Below, in pieces: positions 16,980 to 25,528 of a stretch of 53,136 nt of DNA (the first letter of the stretch is position 1; every line of letters starts with the position of its first letter). The stretch is from a virus. Where the stretch lies: positions 1 to 53,136 of the IMG/VR virus record IMGVR_UViG_3300037585_000579. One strand, given 5' to 3'. The notes beneath the pieces are model-generated. The model was not told the DNA's origin. It saw only the letters and a list, made by a program, of their open reading frames with translations, and made no database searches. The translations under genes were made by a program, and so were the position numbers.

Positions 16980-19844
16980 TTATTCATGGGTGCTTTTCAA
17001 AGTCTCAACGATTAATTTGCCATTATTATCCGCCCATTCAGATTCGATCATTTTAGCGTCTTTCCGTTCGCCAATAACCATCCAGCTAACCGTATCAGTG
17101 CAAGCATTATCCTGCGCCGTGATGGTGAGCACGTTGCCGGAAACAGAACCTTTCAGAGCGGTCCAGCCGTCTTCGTTCGAAGTGAAGCACTGCACGTCAC
17201 CGCAAAGAACCTCGAAAGTGCCGTCAGTCATGCCCGCCGCAGTATCAATGTTTACGTCCACTGTCCCGGCCACTAGATCGACACGGCCCCGGTAAATCAG
17301 GTCAGCTTGCGGACCTTCGATACTGCTGTGCAGCAGATAGTGCGTATCTGTCTTCGCTGGCAGCGGGTGGTCAATTCTAAAAGTCTTCGTGCCAGCAGTG
17401 AAAGTGCCAGCCACGTTGACTGTCCCGGCGGCGGCAATTGTCATGCGGCTGGTGTCGCCTTGCGTGCGGAAATACATAATCCCATCGGTATCTACAACAT
17501 CAAAAAACATGGATTTTCCACCCGTCGCACCAAGCTGAATAACTCCCATGTTGGTGCCGGAATTTCTGAAACGTACAACGCTTCCCGCATTAGTGCCTGT
17601 TGAATTAAGATTCATGTTCACAGTACCGGCTTCAACATCAACTGTACTTGCAAAGTGTGCTGCTCCTCCTACTGATAATGTAGAAGCAAGTGATACTGCT
17701 CCTGCCACAGTAAGCGTACTGTTAAGATCAACTGCACCCTCCAGTGATGTTGCTCCTGCAACTCTAAGTGTACCTCCAAGAACAGTATTACCACTTACCG
17801 AAACATCATCTTCAAACTCTGCCTTGCCTGTGGTTATAAGTGTACCACCAATAGAAGTATTACCAGCTATATTTACCGCACCTGATACTGATACTGCATC
17901 TTCAAAGATTGCTGCACCAGCTACTGTAACTGTGGATGCAAAGTGTGCTGCTCCTCCTACTGAAAGAGTTGATGCTAGTGATACCGCACCAGCTACTGTT
18001 ACAGTACTTCCAAAGTTTGCTGCACCTCCTACACTAAGAGTAGATGCAAGAGATACTGCACCACCTATCGTTACAGTTCCGCCTATATTAACATTACCTG
18101 ATACCGATACACTATCTTTAAACGTACCGGCACCTACTACAGTAACTGTGCTTGCTAGATTTGTTGCTCCTCCTACACTAAGAGTAGATGCAAGAGATAC
18201 TGCACCTGTAACACTGAGTGTACCACCAATAGAAGTATTACCGCCAACGGCTAAGTTACCACTGACAGATACATCTCCATCATAAGTAATTCCTCCAGCA
18301 GCAAAGAGTGTTCCACCAACTGAAACATTGCCACCGACATCCAGATTACCGCTTACAGACACGCTGTCTTCAAAAATGGCTTTCCCGGCCACTGTGACGG
18401 TACTGGCAAGATGGGTAGCCCCACCTACCGAGAGAGTAGAGTTAAGGCTCACAGCTCCTGCTATGGTCACTGTAGAGGCAAAGTTTGCTGCACCTCCCAC
18501 ACTAAGGGTTGATGCAAGGCTGACTGCCCCACCTACAGTTACTGTACCACCAAGATTTGTATTACCACTTACTGATACGTCATCATCAAATGTGGCGGCT
18601 CCTGTGGTCATCAGAGTTCCACCTACTGAGGTGTTACCTGCTATATCCACATTGCCTGATACTGATACACTGTCTTCAAATATTGCAGCCCCTGCTACCG
18701 TTACAGTACCACCTACAAATAAGTTACCACCTATCGTAGCATTATTTACAGAAATGTTGCCTTCTATTGATGCAGTAATTCCAGTAAGATTAGAACCATC
18801 ACCATAATATGCACTTGCACATACTCTTGCATTTGATGCCTGAATATTTGTACCAGCAATAGTTACTGTGCTTGCAAAATTAGCTGCTCCACCTACACTA
18901 AGGCTGGATGCCAGACTTACTGCGCCACCTACTGTAACTGTGCCGCCAAGATTAGTATTGCCGCTTACACTTACATCATCTTTAAATGTTGCTGCACCAA
19001 CAACATTGAAAGTACCGCTTACTGATACATTACCACCAGCATTTATATAACCTGATACAGAGATGTTTGTGGCAATACCAAGTTCAGCTTCCACATTTGT
19101 AAGATTAGAACCATCACCATAATAGTATGCAGCCGTTACATTACCAACTACATTTATATTTCCGCTTACTGATACATCATCAGCAAAGTTTGCAATGCCT
19201 CCTACACAAACAGAAGAAGCAATATCCAAACGTCCGCTAACTGATACATCATTATCAAACTCCGCTTTGGAGGTAAAGGTAGCTGCACCAGCCACTGCAA
19301 ATGTACCACCAACAGTTACATTATTTTTTAGGGCTGCTACATTCTCTACTGTAACTGTAGATTTAAAAGTAGCTGCACCAACAGCAGTTACTGTACTTTG
19401 TAGTTGTGTTGCACCTGACACAGTTACCGTACTGGCAAACTGTGCGGCCCCACCAACTGATAAAGTAGACTGTAGGTGTGCAGCACCAGCAACTGTGGCT
19501 GTACCGCCTACATAGAGATTACCGCCTACTGTGGCATTGCTTACTGATATATTACCAGCAATCGTTGCAGTTACACCACTAAGGTTTGAACCATCGCCAT
19601 AAAAAGAACTTGCACATACTTTATCATCTACATGAAGACTTCCATCCAAAGATACAGCACCACCGACACCCAACGCACCAGTGATCTGTACTGCATTAGT
19701 AGCTACCTTCAGAGCAGTGTTAGTTCCATCACCTGTCTGCACCGCTTTCAGGGAAGTATTTACACCAGTATTGCTAGTTGAAGAACTAACAAGTATAATC
19801 TGTTTATATGTATTTGATATTAGTTGACTTGTTAAATCGCTCAT
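16980..19844 (-). CDS. Long repetitive tail fibre
   Basis: A 954-residue fibre. Residues ~80-730 consist of a degenerate repeat of roughly ten residues (TLSVGGAAHFASTVTVAG and SVSVSGNVNIGGT types), which should fold as a trimeric beta shaft. Three copies of a GDGSNL(S/T) element near residues 89, 253 and 359 mark insertions. The C-terminal ~170 residues leave the repeat and include KTFRIDHPLPAK and HSSIEGPQADLIYRG, a conserved fibre-tip domain. DNA coding for that end (about 17000-17580) is clearly more GC-rich than the shaft. The ATG at 19844 overlaps the upstream stop (ATGA). Confidence 0.8.
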   Translation of the reverse strand: MSDLTSQLISNTYKQIILVSSSTSNTGVNTSLKAVQTGDGTNTALKVATNAVQITGALGVGGAVSLDGSLHVDDKVCASSFYGDGSNLSGVTATIAGNISVSNATVGGNLYVGGTATVAGAAHLQSTLSVGGAAQFASTVTVSGATQLQSTVTAVGAATFKSTVTVENVAALKNNVTVGGTFAVAGAATFTSKAEFDNDVSVSGRLDIASSVCVGGIANFADDVSVSGNINVVGNVTAAYYYGDGSNLTNVEAELGIATNISVSGYINAGGNVSVSGTFNVVGAATFKDDVSVSGNTNLGGTVTVGGAVSLASSLSVGGAANFASTVTIAGTNIQASNARVCASAYYGDGSNLTGITASIEGNISVNNATIGGNLFVGGTVTVAGAAIFEDSVSVSGNVDIAGNTSVGGTLMTTGAATFDDDVSVSGNTNLGGTVTVGGAVSLASTLSVGGAANFASTVTIAGAVSLNSTLSVGGATHLASTVTVAGKAIFEDSVSVSGNLDVGGNVSVGGTLFAAGGITYDGDVSVSGNLAVGGNTSIGGTLSVTGAVSLASTLSVGGATNLASTVTVVGAGTFKDSVSVSGNVNIGGTVTIGGAVSLASTLSVGGAANFGSTVTVAGAVSLASTLSVGGAAHFASTVTVAGAAIFEDAVSVSGAVNIAGNTSIGGTLITTGKAEFEDDVSVSGNTVLGGTLRVAGATSLEGAVDLNSTLTVAGAVSLASTLSVGGAAHFASTVDVEAGTVNMNLNSTGTNAGSVVRFRNSGTNMGVIQLGATGGKSMFFDVVDTDGIMYFRTQGDTSRMTIAAAGTVNVAGTFTAGTKTFRIDHPLPAKTDTHYLLHSSIEGPQADLIYRGRVDLVAGTVDVNIDTAAGMTDGTFEVLCGDVQCFTSNEDGWTALKGSVSGNVLTITAQDNACTDTVSWMVIGERKDAKMIESEWADNNGKLIVETLKSTHE

Positions 19845-20116
19845 ATTAGATTCCAATACTTATCTGTTGATCCCCATGCGGTACTGGCCTGACTCCATGT
19901 AATATTACGTCCACCTGTATCAGGACGAGGATTAAGAATAGCTGGATTATCTCTCACATCAGGCACATGATTTTGAGGATGGTTCTCCAAGTCAAACTGT
20001 CCTTCAAAATCTTGTGGGCATACCAACATCCCATAACTGTTCATTTTCATAATACGATGTGGATATACAAACCCACACGTATCGCACATAGCTAGTGCAT
20101 TTTTAGTACTTGCCAT
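19841..20116 (-). CDS. Zinc-ribbon-like small structural-block protein
   Basis: A 91-residue protein with CDTCGFVYPH near the N-terminus and LVCPQDFEGQ about 20 residues later, a half-ribbon that could bind zinc with a neighbouring His or Asp. The second half (NHPQNHVPD) is Pro/Asn-rich. Small proteins with this signature are common beside neck and fibre genes in marine phages; role unknown. It is coupled to both neighbours by overlapping stop/start codons. Confidence 0.6.
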   Translation of the reverse strand: MASTKNALAMCDTCGFVYPHRIMKMNSYGMLVCPQDFEGQFDLENHPQNHVPDVRDNPAILNPRPDTGGRNITWSQASTAWGSTDKYWNLI

Positions 20117-20790
20117 TAAACATACCGAAGTCTTGGTGTAACTTTCATCACTGCTGTTTCTCTATTCGCTAGTAAAGCTCTGGAAAGTTTTTCTTCATAA
20201 ATAGATTTTAACATTTGAATTCTTGGCATATCTATACCGGGTCTTTTTACTGCCATATTATAAGCAAGACCGCAGGTTAAACACGGTAGAAAACTTTTAT
20301 GTACATCAGCATTTTGTATTGCAGATTTATCTACATCTTGTAACTCACTGACAATTTCCATTTTAAGAACATCTGTAGAATTATCAGGTAAAGGCCAAAC
20401 AGATAATGTAGGATTATTTACTCCTCTACGAAGAGAATACTGGCTTGGTCTTCCTGTTTGTTTTTTATTAGGAATAAGCAAATACTCTTCAGGGGTAATG
20501 CGAGTTAATTGAAGATCTGTATTATCTCTATTTAAAACAACTTCAAGTGCATCTATAGTCGATGAATCTAAAGAATAAGATGTAGTACTTGCAACAACTG
20601 TAACTGAAGAGACAGAAGTACTCCAAAGAAGTACACCCATATTCTGCCAATCTTTAAGCATAAGATTTATAGAACGACGAGCAGACGCAGGTTCATGACC
20701 AAGGGTCTGTTCTCCCCCAATCATTTCTATTGCTTCTTGTATAACCTCATCTATATCAAGGTTAAAATCATATGTACCTGATACTGCCAT
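20116..20790 (-). CDS. Head-tail adaptor, P22 gp4-like (candidate)
   Basis: A 224-residue protein. Residues 13-55 form helices (DEVIQEAIEMIGGE then ASARRSINLMLKDWQNMG), the pattern of podovirus neck adaptors such as P22 gp4 that dock under the portal. The middle is beta-rich (SYSLDSSTIDALEVVLNR), and it ends in charged helices. The ATG overlaps the stop of the Cys-rich mini-gene. Together with 24846-25526 it would make up the neck. Confidence 0.6.
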   Translation of the reverse strand: MAVSGTYDFNLDIDEVIQEAIEMIGGEQTLGHEPASARRSINLMLKDWQNMGVLLWSTSVSSVTVVASTTSYSLDSSTIDALEVVLNRDNTDLQLTRITPEEYLLIPNKKQTGRPSQYSLRRGVNNPTLSVWPLPDNSTDVLKMEIVSELQDVDKSAIQNADVHKSFLPCLTCGLAYNMAVKRPGIDMPRIQMLKSIYEEKLSRALLANRETAVMKVTPRLRYV

Positions 20791-20915
20791 TATTCCATAT
20801 CCACCGTAGAGTCACCCCATGCAGAATGTTTACAAGATTCACACCTACATTCACAACTTTCTTTGTCACAATGACAACAACAATTACACTCTTGACATTT
20901 TATTATATTACTCAT
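20790..20915 (-). CDS. Cys-rich metallothionein-like mini-protein
   Basis: A 41-residue ORF with ten cysteines and two histidines between residues 7 and 30: CQECNCCCHC, then CECRCESCKH. The CxxCxCCxC and CxCxCxxC spacings are those of metallothioneins and other metal-cluster proteins. Its ATG overlaps the upstream stop (ATGA) and its own stop overlaps the next ATG (TAATG), so it is embedded in a translationally coupled chain and is very unlikely to be chance. It should bind several Zn, Cd or Cu ions. Whether it is in the virion, stores metal or buffers the host is unknown. Confidence 0.75.
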   Translation of the reverse strand: MSNIIKCQECNCCCHCDKESCECRCESCKHSAWGDSTVDME

Positions 20916-21310
20916 GTCCTATACCTTTTTGTTTTAGCTGCTATTTTTTTTGGCTGCTTCACGAACTGCTTCCCGGCAGCAGTCCCTTTTCTCTTTGCTT
21001 TGGTGGTCGCTGCATATTCCTTTGACGACAGGGACTTGATTGCTTTTTCCGGTAGATAACGCTCTCCGGTTTTGCTGGAGGGTTTGCCTGACTTCGTGCG
21101 CCATTTTTGTTTGCTCCACTTTGAAAGTTTATTAGTAGACTTTTTCTTACCGCTGTATGATCCACCAGAATCTTTGTAATACTTAACAGCAAGCTGCATA
21201 GCTCTGGCAGAGTGCTTACCACCCATTTTACGCTTTGCTCTGGCCTTTGCCGCTGCCCATTTTTTAGGGTCACGTTTAGTAGCTGTGCCGCCTTTCTTAC
21301 GTAGAATCAT
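20912..21310 (-). CDS. Highly basic protein with DUF5872-type C-terminus
   Basis: A 132-residue protein rich in Lys and Arg. The C-terminal half, including WRTKSGKPSSKTGERYLP and QPKKIAAKTKRYR, matches the DUF5872 pattern known from marine phage and a few bacterial proteins. The N-terminal half (KKWAAAKARAKRKMGGKHS) is also very basic. Nucleic-acid binding is likely; packaging or condensing DNA in the head is plausible from its place in the virion block. Start overlaps the upstream stop (TAATG). Confidence 0.7.
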   Translation of the reverse strand: MILRKKGGTATKRDPKKWAAAKARAKRKMGGKHSARAMQLAVKYYKDSGGSYSGKKKSTNKLSKWSKQKWRTKSGKPSSKTGERYLPEKAIKSLSSKEYAATTKAKRKGTAAGKQFVKQPKKIAAKTKRYRT

Positions 21311-21468
21311 TATCGACCTACTTTTTTCATGGCTTTCTTATGAGCAGCCCCAAAAGTTTTTCCTTTTCTCATTGCCGTTTTCATACTAGACATGTGTTTT
21401 TTAGTATGATGTTTAGAATGTTTTTTAAGTGTAGTCTTTTGTCTATTTGTAAGTTTTTTAGGTGCCAT
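21310..21468 (-). CDS. Small very basic protein (52 residues)
   Basis: A 52-residue gene with about 17 Lys/Arg and six His, including LTNRQKTTLKKHSKHHTKKH. It is overlapped at both ends by neighbouring stop and start codons (TAATG), which makes it a real link in the coupled chain. Composition resembles histone-tail or protamine-like DNA-binding peptides. No family recognised. Confidence 0.65.
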   Translation of the reverse strand: MAPKKLTNRQKTTLKKHSKHHTKKHMSSMKTAMRKGKTFGAAHKKAMKKVGR

Positions 21469-21767
21469 TAACATCTCCATCTTTTACGAGCTTGTCTTAG
21501 TCTGCTATTAGGATTCTTAGCGGCCTTTGGAAACTTCTTCATTTGTCCAGCAGACCTTGCACAGTACGACTTACGTCTTGCTGCACGTTTGCCTGTAGGT
21601 TTCTTTTCAGTTACCGCAGTCTTTAGTTTAGAGCCGGGATTCTGCCTACGATATTTAGCCACACCCTTCTTAGTCATGCCAGCACCAGACTTGGTAGGAC
21701 GCTTCATGCCCCTGCCAATAGTCATGCCCTTCATGTTACTGGGCTTTCTTTTTTTCTTTACTGCCAT
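21468..21767 (-). CDS. Basic protein with DUF6321-type domain
   Basis: A 99-residue protein. GAGMTKKGVAKYRRQNPGSK followed by KPTGKRAARRKSYCARSAGQ and a WRC end match the DUF6321 pattern found in marine phages. It is strongly basic with two Cys that could bind metal or cross-link. A virion-associated nucleic-acid binder is the simplest reading. AGGAA lies before the ATG. Confidence 0.7.
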   Translation of the reverse strand: MAVKKKRKPSNMKGMTIGRGMKRPTKSGAGMTKKGVAKYRRQNPGSKLKTAVTEKKPTGKRAARRKSYCARSAGQMKKFPKAAKNPNSRLRQARKRWRC

Positions 21768-21775
21768 AACTATTC

Positions 21776-22429
21776 CTATGGTTTTATTCTAGCTTCAAGT
21801 AAGGACGTAAGACCAGATGTTCTCTGTTTAGCTGCCCCTCTCTGTGCAGTTTCTCTTTCTAAAGCAGAGGGCATTTCTTTAAGATTTTCTTTAGTTGCAA
21901 GTTCAGGCAACATACTTCTCATCTCTTTATCTGCTAACAAATCTAATATACTAAGACCTGCTATAACCGGACCTGATACAGCAAGTGTTGGGGGAAATGC
22001 TGCTCCTAGTCCTGCTGCTAAACCTGCTAGTCCCATGCGTTTAGCCCCAAATGTACCAAGCTGTCTTACAATAGCTTTAGTTGCTTGTTTATTTTTAGCT
22101 TTATCTAATGCTTGTTTTGCTTTCTTACGTCCTTTTGGTGTAAACTTACGACTAACATTAACAGCACCTTTACCACCCTGAAGAGCTAAAGATCCAAGTC
22201 CTGCAAGTTCTATAGCAGTTACAATATTTTTAACAGCTTCAGGACCAAGTTGCTCTCTACCATAGTCTCCCAAAGGATTTTCCATACCCACTGTAACACG
22301 GCCTACATCCAAAGCAGATTGTGTTACAGGAGAATAAGGATCTTGAAAAGCTGGATACATCAACTGAGATTGATTAACCGGACCTCTTTGATCTAGCAGT
22401 CCTCTATTATCTTCTGCAAACCTTTCCAT
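21776..22429 (-). CDS. Structural-block protein with Gly/Ala hydrophobic core
   Basis: A 217-residue protein with a basic middle (FTPKGRKKAKQALDKAKNK) followed by a Gly/Ala hydrophobic stretch (MGLAGLAAGLGAAFPPTLAV, about residues 133-152) and a helical end. A basic part beside a membrane-active-looking segment is typical of internal or ejected virion proteins. No named family. Confidence 0.5.
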   Translation of the reverse strand: MERFAEDNRGLLDQRGPVNQSQLMYPAFQDPYSPVTQSALDVGRVTVGMENPLGDYGREQLGPEAVKNIVTAIELAGLGSLALQGGKGAVNVSRKFTPKGRKKAKQALDKAKNKQATKAIVRQLGTFGAKRMGLAGLAAGLGAAFPPTLAVSGPVIAGLSILDLLADKEMRSMLPELATKENLKEMPSALERETAQRGAAKQRTSGLTSLLEARIKP

Positions 22430-22431
22430 AA

Positions 22432-23958
22432 TTAATCGTACATCATTGCTACAAGATCATTGCCACGTACTGATGTTTTAATCTTACGTTTAGGTTTACC
22501 TACTTGCCCACCGGCTTTCTTTTTATTTACTTTATATTCTGCACCTCTAATATCACCTAATTTATCAGTAACAAGTGTAGCAAGACCTTCTGTATCTGAT
22601 CGAGGTTGTCCTTTATCAATTGAGCGAGAAGGCTTAATATCATCCATTTCAATAGGAGAATCTACGGAACCTCTACCCATTTTATCTCTAAGTTGATCTA
22701 CTGTAAGCTCAGATAGTTTTTTTTCTTGAAGATCATTTCCTGCTCTTTTTCTAGCAGTTTTTAAATCATCGCCTTGATCAAGATAATCTTGAACTTTATC
22801 CATATAAAACTCTTGCTCTTCTTTATCAGGAAAGCCGGGATCAGCTCGAACATCTAATTTTATTACTGGAGAATTAGGATCTGATGCTTGTCCAACAATA
22901 TTAGGTAGCTGGCTTTCGTCATCTAATCCTTTAGCTGAATCTCTACTTGTTGTTCCTTTAGTAACTGTAACTTTACCAGTATCAGGATCACGTTTTTTTC
23001 TAGATGTTGGTCTTACTTTAACAGGCTCTCCTTTAGCAATTTTTTTTGTTTTAAATATTTCTCTTAATGCTTTTCTATCTTCTTTATTTGTTATTCTCTT
23101 AATTTTTTCTTCTATTGGTTCTTTAAGTGCCTCTGGAATTAAAACAAGTTTTCCATCTTTTGTACCAATTGGCTTTAGTCCAAGTTGTTTTCTTATTTTA
23201 GTTATTTCTTCTATATCTGTTCCTTTTAACTCAGCCTTTTCTAGTTTATTCATAAGTCTTACAAGTTCTTTTCCTTTAGCACTTTTTAAATCAACAGCTT
23301 TAGATCTTGTAAGAGTTGTAGGAGAAAGTTTAGCAATTTGACTAATTATATTTTTTCCTGATGTTGCTTCGGCAGGAACATCAGCTAAATTTTTTCTTGC
23401 TTCTTCTATAGACATGCCTGTTGGTATATCTATAACATCATCACCTGATTCTACTCGTTGACGTTTTATAGTAGCTAAAGGATTTTTTAAAATTTTATCT
23501 AATCTTTTTTCTTGTAGTATTCTATTTTCTTCAGGAGATCTAGTTGCTTTTGGTTTAGTTTTTTGTTTTTCAGATGTTTTAAAAATTAACTCACCATCTT
23601 TAGTTCGTTTTGGTTTTCCATCAGGAGTTAATTTAACCATGTCTTTAGTAATAATTTGAACATTGCCTCCATCATCACGGCGATATTGAATAATCTTTTT
23701 TGAATCAGAACTTTTTTCTGTTACAGGTTTCTTTATAACAGAGGGTTCTTTAGTTTTTGGTTTAATTTGTATGGGAAATTTAATATCTAAACGAGATGCT
23801 TCACCTCTTTTATATGGACCTCCCGGTATCATAGGTGCTAGGCCACGTCTAAGATCTTCCATTAAACGTGGATTAGAAACAGACATAGGTAATTCTTCTG
23901 GAGAATATCCAGCTTTAGCAGCTAATTTTTTTATAAGATATTTTTTAATAGCAGACAT
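22432..23958 (-). CDS. Large charged structural-block protein
   Basis: A 508-residue Lys/Glu/Asp-rich protein, largely helical or disordered, with no hydrophobic core segment. It ends KKKAGGQVGKPKRKIK then a short tail NDLVAMMYD. The GGQV element and the final YD are shared with the protein at 24367-24846 (SGGQVVASCYD), suggesting a common C-terminal tag. Codons are strongly A-rich. It may be a scaffold-like or internal head protein; this is inferred from the neighbourhood. Confidence 0.55.
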   Translation of the reverse strand: MSAIKKYLIKKLAAKAGYSPEELPMSVSNPRLMEDLRRGLAPMIPGGPYKRGEASRLDIKFPIQIKPKTKEPSVIKKPVTEKSSDSKKIIQYRRDDGGNVQIITKDMVKLTPDGKPKRTKDGELIFKTSEKQKTKPKATRSPEENRILQEKRLDKILKNPLATIKRQRVESGDDVIDIPTGMSIEEARKNLADVPAEATSGKNIISQIAKLSPTTLTRSKAVDLKSAKGKELVRLMNKLEKAELKGTDIEEITKIRKQLGLKPIGTKDGKLVLIPEALKEPIEEKIKRITNKEDRKALREIFKTKKIAKGEPVKVRPTSRKKRDPDTGKVTVTKGTTSRDSAKGLDDESQLPNIVGQASDPNSPVIKLDVRADPGFPDKEEQEFYMDKVQDYLDQGDDLKTARKRAGNDLQEKKLSELTVDQLRDKMGRGSVDSPIEMDDIKPSRSIDKGQPRSDTEGLATLVTDKLGDIRGAEYKVNKKKAGGQVGKPKRKIKTSVRGNDLVAMMYD

Positions 23959-23978
23959 GTTTTATCTCCTAATAAAAA

Positions 23979-24155
23979 TTAGTCTTCTACTTTAAAAGAT
24001 TTGCCTTGTTCGTAGTCTTCATCAACTACAACATCCTGTGGCGGTCCCTGAACTTGCGGTCCTTTACGTGCAGCACCATAGCCTTGTCCAGTAGGACGAC
24101 CTACAATATCATCAAGATTGTGAGGACGTTTAATTAGTGTGTGAGGTCCAACCAT
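23979..24155 (-). CDS. 58-residue Gly/Pro-rich structural-block protein
   Basis: A short gene (58 residues) rich in Pro, Gly and Asp, including GRPTGQGYGAARKGP and an acidic end (DEDYEQGKSFKVED). It is placed 1 base after the preceding stop, with a GAGAAAT-type site upstream. It lies in the run of small virion-block genes. No family recognised; probably a minor head protein. Confidence 0.55.
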   Translation of the reverse strand: MVGPHTLIKRPHNLDDIVGRPTGQGYGAARKGPQVQGPPQDVVVDEDYEQGKSFKVED

Positions 24156-24374
24156 TTAATTTCTCCTTTTACGGCCTTTAGCCGCCATTGCAGTCATTTT
24201 CTTTTTACCATACTTCTTGCGACCTATATAAGCTGCAAGAGCCTTTGGATTCTTAGCACCTTTCTTTTTAAGATCAGAACTAAGATTTTTAAATCGTTTA
24301 CCACTTCCAAGTTTAGGCTTACGCTTCTTGGGAGCTTTCATAACTTGTTGCCCAATACTGGAGCGATTAATCAT
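24156..24374 (-). CDS. Small highly basic protein (72 residues)
   Basis: A 72-residue protein with about 26 Lys/Arg, from KAPKKRKPKLGSGKRFK to the end KKMTAMAAKGRKRRN. The start overlaps the upstream stop. It is the fourth strongly basic small protein in a 3.5-kb stretch and probably binds DNA in the head or during ejection. No family recognised. Confidence 0.6.
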   Translation of the reverse strand: MINRSSIGQQVMKAPKKRKPKLGSGKRFKNLSSDLKKKGAKNPKALAAYIGRKKYGKKKMTAMAAKGRKRRN

Positions 24375-24846
24375 AGCAACTTGCTACAACCTGTCCACCA
24401 GACATTCTATAAGTTACCTTACCTCCACCCATCTTTTTATACACAGGATGACCATAATTAACCGCTACACCAGAAGCATCTAGTTGTTCTTCCATGGTAG
24501 GACGGCGTTTCATTGATCCAGCCGTTGGTTTAATCGTTGGTACTTTAGGAACAGGAGGTTTACGTTTAGGTTTAGGAACAGAAGCCTTTTTAGCTGTTTT
24601 TTTTGCAAGAGAATTTACTCCACCAGTTCCAGTAATATAATTACCTAATTTAGTAAGAATATTATTATCTGGACGCATCGCTTTTTCTGAGCGTTTATTA
24701 GCTCGTCGTGCTGCTGCATCTACATTCTTTTTAAGAGTTGCTGTTCCAATACGACCTCTGGAAGAATGAAGTGGTGAACGCTTTCCTTTACGTTTATGTC
24801 TTTGTTTAACATCTGAGGTAGATGGATTTGCTGGCTTTGTTGGCAT
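24367..24846 (-). CDS. Basic structural-block protein with C-terminal GGQV...YD tag
   Basis: A 159-residue protein, basic throughout (KQRHKRKGKRSPLHSSRG near the N-terminus; PKPKRKPPVPKVP in the middle). It ends KKMGGGKVTYRMSGGQV followed by VASCYD. The Gly-rich tail is a recurring element in this genome's virion block. It overlaps both neighbours, so it is co-translated. Function unknown; DNA contact likely. Confidence 0.6.
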   Translation of the reverse strand: MPTKPANPSTSDVKQRHKRKGKRSPLHSSRGRIGTATLKKNVDAAARRANKRSEKAMRPDNNILTKLGNYITGTGGVNSLAKKTAKKASVPKPKRKPPVPKVPTIKPTAGSMKRRPTMEEQLDASGVAVNYGHPVYKKMGGGKVTYRMSGGQVVASCYD

Positions 24847-25526
24847 TAGTTTGCTCCCTGTAATATAGTGTCAGGACCACCGGCAGGAGATCCCGGATTA
24901 GACATATCATCTTGTCTTGTGCGTCTTGCTTGATTGCGTAATCCATTAATACTTTCATTATATGTTTCCTGCCAGAATGGTACAGTATTCCAATCTTTTA
25001 TGTATATTGTAGCTTCAATCATACAAGCATTAAATAAAGCATTATAACAAAACTCACTAAAATAGTTAGTAGTCGTTACACTTGTTCCTGTGGCTGAAGC
25101 CAAGGCTAAAGGTTTTGACTGTGTTTGAATTTCTGTGGTAATTACTGAAACTGGTGTTGGTACTATTTTAATACTGGAGTTATTAACCCTTGCATAGTAA
25201 CGAGGGTTTCCTGTGGAAACACTTACGGGCCAATAATCGTTTGTATATTCTAGTGTTCTTTGCAGTAAATTTGTTTTTTCCGTACCTGTGCTTACAACGT
25301 AATTTACATTACGAACAATTCTTATTCTATCATTTAAAGATACAGTTGCTGCATTACCGGAAGATACTGAGACAGTATGGAATTCATCTAAACCAAAATC
25401 ATCTAACGAATAAGATAGACGTTGTTCTGCTTTCGTTATAAAGACAGACGTTTGAGTAGCAAATTCTGTTGAATCGTTCTCAGTTGTATTAATAAGGTCA
25501 GCTTTTAGATATGCGTAATTAGGCAT
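24846..25526 (-). CDS. Neck / head-completion protein (candidate)
   Basis: A 226-residue protein: an N-terminal helical region (TEFATQTSVFITKAEQRLSY), a beta-rich middle with repeated Thr/Val strands, and a C-terminal helical part (YIKDWNTVPFWQETYNES) ending in a disordered Gly/Pro tail. This architecture suits a head-tail connector subunit. The ATG at 25526 is preferred; an upstream TTG would lie inside the previous gene. Positioned directly after the capsid genes. Confidence 0.55.
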   Translation of the reverse strand: MPNYAYLKADLINTTENDSTEFATQTSVFITKAEQRLSYSLDDFGLDEFHTVSVSSGNAATVSLNDRIRIVRNVNYVVSTGTEKTNLLQRTLEYTNDYWPVSVSTGNPRYYARVNNSSIKIVPTPVSVITTEIQTQSKPLALASATGTSVTTTNYFSEFCYNALFNACMIEATIYIKDWNTVPFWQETYNESINGLRNQARRTRQDDMSNPGSPAGGPDTILQGAN

Positions 25527-25528
25527 GA

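Noticed and set aside
17548-19515. Long + strand ORFs opposite the tail fibre
   Set aside because: They are mirror images of the repetitive fibre codons (Pro/Thr/Val/Asp-rich runs), have no ribosome sites and lie against a clear - strand gene.
17640-19620. CRISPR-like direct repeats
   Set aside because: The repetition is coding and degenerate in units of about ten residues within a tail fibre gene; there are no regular spacers.
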